Shown: positions 10,887-19,786 of the stretch, one piece after another
How the letters are laid out: each line of letters opens with the position of its first letter
Position numbering within the stretch: the stretch's first letter is position 1
NCBI GenBank assembly: GCA_919901745.1
Contig: CAKKPP010000007.1
Span: 90,753 to 154,752 of the forward strand
DNA from: Chloroflexota bacterium
Lineage (GTDB): Bacteria; Chloroflexota; Limnocylindria; Limnocylindrales; CSP1-4
DNA length: 64,000 nt
Direction: 5' to 3'
Notes under the pieces: generated by a model
Seen by the model: only the letters and a program-made list of their open reading frames with translations
What the model was told of the DNA's origin: nothing
Database searches by the model: none
Program-made: the position numbers and the translations under genes

Positions 10887-13800
10887 ATGCGGCGGATCAC
10901 ACGTCGCGAATTCCTCGTCGCGGCGGGCGGCGGTACGGTCGGGCTGGCGGCCTTCCTCGCGGCATCTGGTCGATCGCCGCTCGCGCTCCTCGAGCCGGTG
11001 GACGTGGCGGATCCCCTCGCGGCCTACCCGGATCGTGGCTGGGAATCTGTGTACCGCGACCAGTACCGCTACGACCGCAGTTTCACGTTCGTGTGCTCCC
11101 CGAACGACACCCACTCGTGCCGGCTCCGTGCGTTCGTCCGGAACGGTGTCGTCATGCGGACCGCGCAGGCCTACGACGTGTCGCGCTACGCGGACCTCGA
11201 CGGCAACACGGCGACGGCCGCCTGGCATCCGCGCGGGTGCGCCAAGGGCTACCAGGTCCATCGCCGCGTCTACGGGCCGTTCCGCCTGAAGTACCCGCTC
11301 ATCCGGAAGGGGTGGCGGGAGTGGGCCGACGACGGCTTCCCGGCACTCACGCACGAACTGCGCTCGAAGTATCGGTTCGACGACCGCGGCGGCGACGAGC
11401 TCGTCCGGGCTTCCTGGGACGAGGCTCACCGATACATGGCGAAGGCCCTGGTCGCAATCGCGCGGACGTACTCCGGCGACGAGGGGCGAGCGCGGCTCGA
11501 GGCCGAGGGCTATCCGGCGGAGATGCTCGACGCGATGGGCGGCGCGGGCACCCGGACGCTCAAGTTCCGCGGCGGGATGGGCCTGCTCGGGGTCATCGGC
11601 AAGTACGGGATGTACCGCTTCGCGAACATGATGGCCCTCCTCGACGCGGATCTTCGAGGTGTCGGTCCGGACGAGGCGAGGGGCGGTCGCCTGTGGTCCA
11701 ACTACACGTGGCACGGCGACCAGGCGCCCGGGATGCCGTTCGTCCACGGCCTCCAGGCCGCCGACGTCGACTTCAACGACCTGCGCTTCTCGAAGCTGAC
11801 GATCCAGATCGGCAAGAACCTCGTCGAGAACAAGATGGCCGACTCGCACTTCTTCATCGAGGCGATGGAGCGGGGCGGCACGATCGTCACGATCACCCCC
11901 GAGTACAGCCCGCCGGCGACCAAGGCCGACTACTGGATCCCGATCCGGCCGGGGACCGACGCCGCGCTGTTCCTCGGGATCACCCGCCTGATGATCGACC
12001 GGGGCCAGTACGACGCGGAGTTCGTCCGGCGGTTCACGGATCTCCCGCTCCTCATCCGCGAGGACACCGGTCGACGCCTGCGGGCCGACGAGGTCTTCGC
12101 CGGCTACCAGCAGGGGTTGCGTGACGACGGGCCGTCCTTCGCCATGCAGGGGCTCACGCGGGAGCAGTACGAGCGCCTCGGGGACTTCGTCGTCTGGGAT
12201 GAGCGGTCGCGGTCGCCCAGGCCGCTGACCAGGGACGACGTGGGAGACCACGTCGCCGATGCGGGACTGTCACCGGCGCTCGACTGGACCGGCCCGATTC
12301 GGCTCGTCGACGGGCGCGAGATCGAGGCGACGACCACCTGGTCGGCCTACCGAGTCAATCTCGAGGACTACGATCTCGACTCAGTTGTGGAGATGACCGG
12401 GTCCCCGCGCGAGTTGATCGTCCGCCTGGCCGACGACATCGCGCGCATCCGTCCGGCGTCTGCCCATATCGGCGAGGGCGTCAACCACTGGTTCCACGCC
12501 ACCCTTGCCAACCGGGCGATCCACCTGCCGTTCATGCTCACCGGCAACATCGGCCAGCCCGGAGCGGGTGTCTACACGTGGGCCGGCAACTACAAGAGCG
12601 CCCTGTTCCAGGGTCACCCCGACAGCGGCCCCGGCTTCAAGGGCTGGATCGCCGAGGATCCGTTCGAGCCCAACCTCGATGAAGCGGCCTCCGGAGCGGA
12701 CGTCAAGGCCCACCTCTATGGGTACGGTGAAGAGCCCGCGTACTGGAACCACGGCGACCGGCCGCTGATCGTGGACACCCCGAAGTTCGGCCGCAAGGTC
12801 TTCACCGGCTCGACCCACATGCCCACGCCGACCAAGGCGCTCTGGTTCACGAACGTGAACCTGCTCAACAACGCCAAGCACCACTACGAGATGATCCGCA
12901 ACGTCAACCCGAAGATCGACCTCATCGCGACGACCGACATCGAGATGACCTCGTCGGTCGAGTACGCCGACATCGCGCTTCCCGCGACGTCCTGGATGGA
13001 GTCGCAGACCCACGAGATCACCGCGTCGTGCTCGAACCCGTTCCTCCAGGTCTGGGGTCGAGCGAAGGACGGGATCGAGCCGCTGTACGAGGCTCACGAC
13101 GACGCGCGGATCCTCGCCGACCAGGCGAAGGCGCTCGGCGACGAACTCGACGACTCGCGGCTCGCCGACTACTGGAAGTTCATCCTCGAAGGCAAGGAGG
13201 ATGTCTACATCCAGCGTCTCCTCGACGCCTCGATCACCACGAAGGGCTACCGTCTCGACGACATCCTCGCCGGAAAGTACGGCGAACCGGGCGCCGCGCT
13301 CATGCTGTTCCGGACGTATCCACGGATCCCCTTCTGGGAGCAGGTCACGGAGAGCCTGCCGTTCTTCACGGACACCGGGCGCCTGAACAGCTACTGCGAC
13401 ATCCCCGAGGCGCTCGAGTACGGCGAGAACTTCATCGTCCACCGCGAGGGTCCCGAAGCGACGCCCTATCTGCCGAACGTGATCGTCAGTTCGAACCCGC
13501 TGATCCGACCCGAGGACTACGGCATCCCGCCCGACGCGATGGACGCCGACGAGCGCACCGTTCGGAACGTGCGACTGCCATGGTCCGCGGTCAAGGCAAC
13601 GAACAACCCGCTCTGGGACGCCGGCTACGACCTGTACTGCCTGACCCCGAAGACGCGCCACCGGGTCCACTCGAGCTGGAGCACGAGCGACTGGAGCCTC
13701 CTCTGGGACTCCAACTTCGCCGACCCGTACCGCGCCGACCCGCGTTCGCCGTGGGTCGGTGAACACCAGCTGCACATCCATCCGGACACGGCGCGGGAGC

Positions 13801-14354
13801 TCGGGATCGACGACGGCGACTACGTCTATGTCGACGCGAACCCTGCCGACCGGCCGTACGTCGGCTGGAAGCCCGATGATCCGTTCTATCGCGTCGCGCG
13901 CTTCATGCTCCGGGCGAAGTTCAACCCCTCGTACCCGCGCGGGATCGTCATGACCAAGCACGGCCCATTCCAGGCGACGGAGCGCTCGGTCAAGGCACAC
14001 GAATCGCGGGCCGACGGACGCGCCCTGTCGGAGGGCACCGGCTACCAGGCGAACCTGCGCTACGGCAGCCAGCAGTCGGTGACCCGCGACTGGTCCATGC
14101 CGATGCACCAGACCGACAACCTGTTCCACAAGGCGAAGGACGCGACCGGCTTCGTCTTCGGCTACGAGAACGACAACCACGCCCTGAACACCGTCCCCAA
14201 GGAGACCCTCGTCAAGGTGACCCGCGCAGAGCCGGGCGGGCTCGGCGGACAGGGTCGCTGGAAGCCGGGCACCACGGGGATGTCGCCCGGCGGCGAGTCC
14301 GATGTGATGCGCCGCTACCTTTCGGGCTCCCTCGGACCGAGGTCGCGGCGATGA
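10887..14354 (+). CDS. Type II DMSO-reductase-family molybdopterin oxidoreductase alpha subunit, TAT-exported, NxrA/NarG-like
   Basis: TAT motif TRREFLVAAGGG; Fe-S region CSPNDTHSCRLRAFVRNGVV; NYTWHGDQAPGMPFVHGLQAADVDFNDLRFSKLTIQIGKNLVENKM. Confidence 0.92.
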   Translation: MRRITRREFLVAAGGGTVGLAAFLAASGRSPLALLEPVDVADPLAAYPDRGWESVYRDQYRYDRSFTFVCSPNDTHSCRLRAFVRNGVVMRTAQAYDVSRYADLDGNTATAAWHPRGCAKGYQVHRRVYGPFRLKYPLIRKGWREWADDGFPALTHELRSKYRFDDRGGDELVRASWDEAHRYMAKALVAIARTYSGDEGRARLEAEGYPAEMLDAMGGAGTRTLKFRGGMGLLGVIGKYGMYRFANMMALLDADLRGVGPDEARGGRLWSNYTWHGDQAPGMPFVHGLQAADVDFNDLRFSKLTIQIGKNLVENKMADSHFFIEAMERGGTIVTITPEYSPPATKADYWIPIRPGTDAALFLGITRLMIDRGQYDAEFVRRFTDLPLLIREDTGRRLRADEVFAGYQQGLRDDGPSFAMQGLTREQYERLGDFVVWDERSRSPRPLTRDDVGDHVADAGLSPALDWTGPIRLVDGREIEATTTWSAYRVNLEDYDLDSVVEMTGSPRELIVRLADDIARIRPASAHIGEGVNHWFHATLANRAIHLPFMLTGNIGQPGAGVYTWAGNYKSALFQGHPDSGPGFKGWIAEDPFEPNLDEAASGADVKAHLYGYGEEPAYWNHGDRPLIVDTPKFGRKVFTGSTHMPTPTKALWFTNVNLLNNAKHHYEMIRNVNPKIDLIATTDIEMTSSVEYADIALPATSWMESQTHEITASCSNPFLQVWGRAKDGIEPLYEAHDDARILADQAKALGDELDDSRLADYWKFILEGKEDVYIQRLLDASITTKGYRLDDILAGKYGEPGAALMLFRTYPRIPFWEQVTESLPFFTDTGRLNSYCDIPEALEYGENFIVHREGPEATPYLPNVIVSSNPLIRPEDYGIPPDAMDADERTVRNVRLPWSAVKATNNPLWDAGYDLYCLTPKTRHRVHSSWSTSDWSLLWDSNFADPYRADPRSPWVGEHQLHIHPDTARELGIDDGDYVYVDANPADRPYVGWKPDDPFYRVARFMLRAKFNPSYPRGIVMTKHGPFQATERSVKAHESRADGRALSEGTGYQANLRYGSQQSVTRDWSMPMHQTDNLFHKAKDATGFVFGYENDNHALNTVPKETLVKVTRAEPGGLGGQGRWKPGTTGMSPGGESDVMRRYLSGSLGPRSRR

Positions 14355-14683
14355 CCGGCCGCCAGCTCCCGATGCTCGATCCGACCGGATCGGCAACCGC
14401 GCCCGCGAAGGTCGCCGAGGCCGACGACCCGCTCGAACTGGTGGCCGTGTCGGTCCCCGTGGACGAGCCGACCTTCGACGAGATGGCCGGGTCCTTCATC
14501 GAGGAGTTCGTCCGCGACTGCTGGACCGACCGGCGGCTGCTCGCGTACTTCCGCTCGCCGTACTACGCCGGCCTCCACGTCATCTGGCAGCGGCGCGGCG
14601 AGCGCTGGGTGCGCGACCTCATCGCCGAGACCCGGGTCCGGTGGCGGCGCCCCGACCCCGACGACCGGGAGGCTCGAGCCTGA
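14351..14683 (+). CDS. Small conserved-looking protein between alpha and beta subunits
   Basis: ATG overlaps alpha stop (ATGA); stop overlaps beta start (TGATG); 110 aa. Confidence 0.7.
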   Translation: MTGRQLPMLDPTGSATAPAKVAEADDPLELVAVSVPVDEPTFDEMAGSFIEEFVRDCWTDRRLLAYFRSPYYAGLHVIWQRRGERWVRDLIAETRVRWRRPDPDDREARA

Positions 14684-15960
14684 TGCCAGACGTCCGCAAC
14701 TGGCAGCTCGGCCGCTCGATGACGTACCCGTACCCGGAGCACCATCCGGACTGGCAGTTCGCGTTCGTGTTCAACATCAACCGCTGCATCGCCTGCCAGA
14801 CCTGCTCGATGGCCTGCAAGAGCACCTGGACCTTCTCGAAGGGCCAGGAGGCGATGTGGTGGAACAACGTCGAGACCAAGCCGTACGGCGGCTACCCCCA
14901 CCACTGGGACGTCCAGCTGCTCGAGTTGCTCGACGGGGCTCACGAGGCTGCGGGAATCGACCCGACGTGGGGCGCCGCTGCGGCCGGGGCCGAGGCCCCG
15001 TACGGCTCCTACGACGGGATGACGATCTTCGAGGCGGCGGCCCGGGAGCAGCCCCAGACGCAGCAGGCGCTCGGCTACCTGCCGGCCGACGAGGAGTGGC
15101 GAGCGCCGAACATCTTCGAGGACGTCGGGCCCGCCGGTCGGCCGGCGCCCGGCAGCCTCGGGCTCGAGGCTGCGGGAGCGGAGCTGCCGGAGCACAAGGC
15201 GTACTTCTTCTACCTCCAGCGCCTGTGCAACCACTGCACGTATCCGGCCTGTCTCGCGGCCTGTCCCCGCAAGGCGATCTACAAGCGGCCCGAGGATGGC
15301 GTCGTCCTCATCGACCAGTCACGATGCCGGGGATACCGCAAGTGCGTCGAGGCGTGCCCCTACAAGAAGTCGATGTACCGGCCGTCCACGCGGGTCAGCG
15401 AGAAGTGCGTCGCCTGCTACCCGCGCCTCGAGGGCGCCGATCCACTGAGCGACGGCGTGCCGATGGAGACCCGCTGCATGGCCGCCTGCCCGGGCCGGAT
15501 CCGCCTCCAGGGCCTGGTCCCGATCGATCCTGACGGCACCTGGGCGGACGACCGGCAGAACCCGATCAACTTCCTCGTCCGCCATGAGAAGGTGGCGCTG
15601 CCGCTCTATCCGCAGTTCGGGACGGAGCCGAACGGCTTCTACATCCCGCCACGTTGGGCACCGAGGCCGTACCTGCGTCAGATGTTCGGCCCGGGCGTCG
15701 ACGAGGCCATCGCGCGCTATCGCGCACCGTCGCGCGAACTCCTCGCCGTCCTCCAGCTGTTCCGCGCCAGCGAGACCGTGATCTTCCGGTACGAGATCGA
15801 GGAGGGTCCGAAGGTCTTCGAGAACGAGATCGACGGGAAGCCATGGGCGATGTACGACGACACCGTCATCGGCTTCGACAAGATCGGACGCGAGGTGGTC
15901 CGCCTGAGCGTCGAGGAACCGGTCCATCAGCGGTCGGCGCCGCATCCCAACTCGATCTGA
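14683..15960 (+). CDS. Fe-S beta subunit, NxrB/NarH-like
   Basis: FVFNINRCIACQTCSMACKSTW, CNHCTYPACLAACPRKAIYKRPEDG, CRGYRKCVEACPYKK, CVACYPR...CMAACPGRIR. Confidence 0.93.
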   Translation: MPDVRNWQLGRSMTYPYPEHHPDWQFAFVFNINRCIACQTCSMACKSTWTFSKGQEAMWWNNVETKPYGGYPHHWDVQLLELLDGAHEAAGIDPTWGAAAAGAEAPYGSYDGMTIFEAAAREQPQTQQALGYLPADEEWRAPNIFEDVGPAGRPAPGSLGLEAAGAELPEHKAYFFYLQRLCNHCTYPACLAACPRKAIYKRPEDGVVLIDQSRCRGYRKCVEACPYKKSMYRPSTRVSEKCVACYPRLEGADPLSDGVPMETRCMAACPGRIRLQGLVPIDPDGTWADDRQNPINFLVRHEKVALPLYPQFGTEPNGFYIPPRWAPRPYLRQMFGPGVDEAIARYRAPSRELLAVLQLFRASETVIFRYEIEEGPKVFENEIDGKPWAMYDDTVIGFDKIGREVVRLSVEEPVHQRSAPHPNSI

Positions 15961-15962
15961 CG

Positions 15963-16739
15963 ATGGAACGAACGCCGACGCCGACACGGACCCCCGATGC
16001 GGAGACGCTGGAACGCGCGCTTGCGCGATCCGATGTCTACCGTGAACTCGCCGCGCTCTTCCGCGATCCCGACGATCCGCAGATCGATGCCCGGCCGGAG
16101 CTGCGGATCCTCCGATCGGCTGCACGTCGCCTCGGCTCCTCGGTCGCCGACGACACGTGGTCGGAGCTGCGACGCATCGCCCATCGCGAGGAGCGCTCGG
16201 CCGAGCACCGCGCGATCTTCGGGCACGTGGTCGCTCACGGCTGCCCGCCGTATGAGACGGAGTTCGGTCGTCGGCACGTGTTCGGGCAGAGCCAGGAGCT
16301 CGGCGACATCCAGGGCTTCTACGAGGCCTTCGGGGTGCGGCCGCGCGCCGGCGGCGAGCGACCCGACCACCTTGCGTGCGAACTGGAGTTCCTTGCGCTC
16401 CTCGCGCTGAAGGAGGCGGTGGCGGTCGCGGGCAACGACGATGATCGCCGGCAGCTGTGTCGCCGGGCCGCCCGCGACTTCCTCCAGGACCACCCCGCCC
16501 GCTGGGTCCGTGCGTTCGCCGCCCAGATCGCCATGAGGGCGCCCGGCAGCGGCTACGCGGCGGCCGCCGCGGTCGCGGCGACGATCCTCGGCGAGCATGC
16601 GCTCGCGGTCGGAGCGCTCCCCGTGGTGCTGGACCCGGACGACCTGGTCCCGATCCTGGAGGAGCCGGACGGGTTCACGTTCGAGTGTGGCGTGGACGTC
16701 GAGGCGGGCGATCTCGCCCCGCCCGGGAGCGGATCGTGA
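15963..16739 (+). CDS. TorD/NarJ-type molybdoenzyme chaperone
   Basis: ALFRDPDDP..., YETEFGRRHVFGQSQELGDIQGFYEAFGVRPR...DHLACELEFLALL. Confidence 0.85.
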   Translation: MERTPTPTRTPDAETLERALARSDVYRELAALFRDPDDPQIDARPELRILRSAARRLGSSVADDTWSELRRIAHREERSAEHRAIFGHVVAHGCPPYETEFGRRHVFGQSQELGDIQGFYEAFGVRPRAGGERPDHLACELEFLALLALKEAVAVAGNDDDRRQLCRRAARDFLQDHPARWVRAFAAQIAMRAPGSGYAAAAAVAATILGEHALAVGALPVVLDPDDLVPILEEPDGFTFECGVDVEAGDLAPPGSGS

Positions 16740-17725
16740 TGCCGCGTGCCCCGGGCCGGGCGGTGGTCCATGTCGACCCGGCATTCGCGGAGGCCGTGGT
16801 CTGGCGCGTGCTGAGCGGCGCCGGTGGGCGCGGCGCCGGTGGGCGCGGCGCCGGTGGGCGCGGCGCCGGCCCGGCCCAACCCCGGCGCGATGCATTCACC
16901 GAGCACCGGCGACGCACCGATGCCATCTACGAACTCGACGGCGAGACGGCCCGAGAGACGGCGTTCTCCCGCCTCGCGCAGGGCGAGTTCGAGCGGCTCG
17001 GGCTGTCCGAACCGCTCCTCCTGGCGATCGCCGAGCGGCCCCCCGTCGCCGAGCGCGTCCGCATCGTTCTGGTTGGGCAGGCGCGCGGGCTCCACGATGA
17101 AGGCGTCACCTGGGAACCGGGCGGCAGGCATCTCGGCATCCGGATCGATGGCTCCCGTTTTGCCGACACCGACGGCCTGCTCGCGTGGGCCCGGCATGCT
17201 CTCGGGCACGCCGAGGACACGATCGATCCGGCGTTCGGGTACGTCCCCGGCTGGGAGGAGACGCCTGCCGGCCGCATCGCCGCAGGGACCCAGGCGCGGC
17301 TCCACCGGCTGTGGGACGTCATCGTCGATGCCCGCCTCGCGGCGGCGGGCCTGTTGGTCGACGTGTCCGTCATCGGCCACCATCGCGAAGGCCTCGCCGC
17401 GGACCTGTCCGGCGTCGCGCCGGAAACGGTCGATGCGGTCTTTGGAGCCCTCTGGGACGGACCGCTCCCGACCTTCGCCCAGCTGCTGGCCTGGGCCGCT
17501 CGACCCATCGAGCTCGTCGCCGCCACGTTCCCCGGCGATCCCGGCCTGCCGCGTCCGGATCGCTGCCCCCTGTGCCGCTTCCCGAGCGACGACGTCGGCG
17601 TGCCGGCGCACCCCATCGCTGTGCTCGTTTCGGCCGACTACCCCGACTGGTTGCCGGAACTCGGACTGTGTGGCCGATGCTCGGACCGCTACCGGTTCGC
17701 AGGGCACCTGGGAGGTGCCGCATGA
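16739..17725 (+). CDS. Uncharacterised protein with C-terminal CxxC...CxxC motif; part of the molybdoenzyme operon
   Basis: ATG overlaps chaperone stop; CPLCRFPSDD...LCGRCSDRY; internal (GGRGA)n tract. Confidence 0.7.
   Translation: MPRAPGRAVVHVDPAFAEAVVWRVLSGAGGRGAGGRGAGGRGAGPAQPRRDAFTEHRRRTDAIYELDGETARETAFSRLAQGEFERLGLSEPLLLAIAERPPVAERVRIVLVGQARGLHDEGVTWEPGGRHLGIRIDGSRFADTDGLLAWARHALGHAEDTIDPAFGYVPGWEETPAGRIAAGTQARLHRLWDVIVDARLAAAGLLVDVSVIGHHREGLAADLSGVAPETVDAVFGALWDGPLPTFAQLLAWAARPIELVAATFPGDPGLPRPDRCPLCRFPSDDVGVPAHPIAVLVSADYPDWLPELGLCGRCSDRYRFAGHLGGAA
16815..16872. repeat. 15-nt in-frame tandem repeat (3.9 copies)
   Basis: gcggcgccggtgggc repeated from 16815, encoding GAGGR units. Confidence 0.9.
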
Positions 17726-18756
17726 GCCGTCGCTCGATGTCGCCGGCACATGGCCTCGGAATCGGTGCCTTCGCGCTGGCGCTTGTCCTGTCGATCCTCG
17801 GGGTGCCGGTCACGAGCGCCCAGGGGACCACCGTCTTCGCAGACCGCGTCGAGGGACCTCTCCCTGTCGACGCACCGTTCGATGCCGCCTGGGACCGCGC
17901 ACGGGCGGCCGAGATCGTCCTCAGCGGCCAGCCGGTCACGCCGCCGAAGCTCATGGAACCGACGGTTGCGTCCATCCGCGTCCGTTCGCTGGTCGACGAC
18001 ACGCGCATCGCCATCCTCCTCGAGTGGGACGACGCGACCAGGGACGAATCGGTCCTCGCGGTCGAGTCCTTCAGCGATGCCGCGGCGATCCAGTTCGCCC
18101 TTGGGAGCGGGACCTCGATCTGCATGGGCCAGCAGGCCGGCGGGCTGAACCTCTGGCACTGGAAGGCCGACTGGGCCGCGGATCTCGCCGGAAGGCGCGA
18201 TGTCGGCGACGTCCACCCGGGGATGCCCGATGACGTCGCGTTCCCCTCGGCCGGCACGGACGACGCGTTCGCGATCGACGGATCCCGAGCCGGGCGCGCC
18301 GCAGGTAACCTGCGCTCCGCGGCAACACTGGTCAGCTCGGTGGAGGATCTCAACGCGGTCGGCTTCGGGTCGCTGACGTCGCAGTCGGTCGGCGGCCAGA
18401 ACGTCCACGGCGCCTCCGAGTTCCGCGACGGCCGCTGGCGTGTCGTGATGTCCCGGGAACTTGCTCCCGCTGATCCGAACGATGCCGCGCTTCGCCCGGG
18501 GTCCGCGGCCGCCACGGTTGCGTTCGCCGTCTGGGACGGCAGCCGCGGCGATCGCGACGGCCAGAAATCCGTGTCCACGTGGCTGGCGCTCACGTTCGAA
18601 CCGGCGCCGGTCAGTCTGCTCGACATCTGGCCGTTCCTCGTCATGCTCGCGCTGGCACTGGGGATGTCCGGGGTGATGGTCTGGTACGGGCTGCGCCAGC
18701 CGGACGCCGGGCTGGGTTGGCCGAACGGCAGGCCCGACGGGGGAGGCGGTCCCTAG
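17722..18756 (+). CDS. EB_dh-type (ethylbenzene-dehydrogenase-like) haem gamma subunit with C-terminal TM anchor
   Basis: Signal peptide; APFDAAWDRARAAEIVLSGQPVTPPKLM...IAILLEWDDATRDES...AAIQFAL...LNLWHWKADW; C-terminal DIWPFLVMLALALGMSGVMVWYGL. Confidence 0.85.
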   Translation: MSRRSMSPAHGLGIGAFALALVLSILGVPVTSAQGTTVFADRVEGPLPVDAPFDAAWDRARAAEIVLSGQPVTPPKLMEPTVASIRVRSLVDDTRIAILLEWDDATRDESVLAVESFSDAAAIQFALGSGTSICMGQQAGGLNLWHWKADWAADLAGRRDVGDVHPGMPDDVAFPSAGTDDAFAIDGSRAGRAAGNLRSAATLVSSVEDLNAVGFGSLTSQSVGGQNVHGASEFRDGRWRVVMSRELAPADPNDAALRPGSAAATVAFAVWDGSRGDRDGQKSVSTWLALTFEPAPVSLLDIWPFLVMLALALGMSGVMVWYGLRQPDAGLGWPNGRPDGGGGP

Positions 18757-19776
18757 GTGACGGTCGGTGTGCCGGCGGTGGAACGGGCCCGTGCCCGGGT
18801 CTCGCTCGGGGACGCCCAGGCGCTGGTCTGGCTGGCCCGGCTGCTCCTCGTCGCGGTCGCTCTCGACCTGGTCGTCACTCGCTTCGTGGTCCGGCTTGCG
18901 ATCTTCGTCCCGAAGGGCGAGCCGTGGGCGACGGCCAGCGGCGTGCTCGGGAGGATCGGTGCCGCGACCGATGCCGCGGTCCCGCTCGTGGGCCTCGTCG
19001 TGCTCGGCGTCCTCCTCGTCGACGCCGGGCGGAGGCGCCGGCCACTCGACGCGGCGACACTCGCCGCGATTGCGGTCGTCGCGTTCGCGGGGTTCGCGTT
19101 CATCGTCCTCCCGCCGCGCGTCGAGGTGGCGCTCGTCCTCGAGGTGGTCGTCGCGCTAGTCGCGGTCGCGGCGGCCGTTCGGATCGGCCGGACGCGAGGA
19201 CCGATCGTCGCGCGCGTCGGGGTGATCGGGCTGGCCGCGGGAGTCGGGTTCGCGGCGATCAGTGGCGCCGTCGAGCTCTCCGGCGTCGCGGCGGCGTCCG
19301 GAGGTTCACTCGGCCTCACGCTCGCCGCCGTCGGGCAGCTCGCGTTCGTGGCCGGCGCACTGCTGGTCGGGAGCGGCGGGCTCGTCCGATCCGGGAGGCC
19401 CGAGCCGGCTCGCGGGCGTTTCGTGCTGCTGGGACTCGCGGCCGCCCTGTTTGTCGTGGTCATGGCCTGGCGGGCGCCGTCGATGTGGGGCGTCCTGTCC
19501 ATCTGGAGCATCGGCCTGGCCGGTGCGGTACCGGTCCCGCTGGTGGCGATCGCGATCGGCTTCGCGGCCGGTGGGCTGCCGCTCCTCCATCGCCGGTCAC
19601 TTGGACTCGCGATCGGGGCGGCCATCGTCCTCCTCTCGGGATACGACCTGGCCGCGAGCGGCCTGCTCCTGGCGCAGCTGCTCGGCCTCGCCATCGCCGG
19701 TACGCTGGACCACCATGGTCACGGCGACGCACCGCAGGGATCGAGCGGTCGACGGCGGGTGTGCCGGACCGGGTAG
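18757..19776 (+). CDS. Polytopic membrane protein (operon member)
   Basis: Alternative start directly after upstream stop; many hydrophobic segments; C-terminal HHGHGD. Confidence 0.65.
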   Translation: MTVGVPAVERARARVSLGDAQALVWLARLLLVAVALDLVVTRFVVRLAIFVPKGEPWATASGVLGRIGAATDAAVPLVGLVVLGVLLVDAGRRRRPLDAATLAAIAVVAFAGFAFIVLPPRVEVALVLEVVVALVAVAAAVRIGRTRGPIVARVGVIGLAAGVGFAAISGAVELSGVAAASGGSLGLTLAAVGQLAFVAGALLVGSGGLVRSGRPEPARGRFVLLGLAAALFVVVMAWRAPSMWGVLSIWSIGLAGAVPVPLVAIAIGFAAGGLPLLHRRSLGLAIGAAIVLLSGYDLAASGLLLAQLLGLAIAGTLDHHGHGDAPQGSSGRRRVCRTG

Positions 19777-19786
19777 CATCGCGGCC

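Noticed and set aside
12381-14396. 671-aa antisense ORF opposite the molybdoenzyme alpha subunit
   Set aside because: Shadow ORF of a convincingly coding plus-strand gene.
16815-16872. Short regular repeats as a CRISPR array
   Set aside because: Contiguous 15-nt units without spacers, inside an open reading frame.
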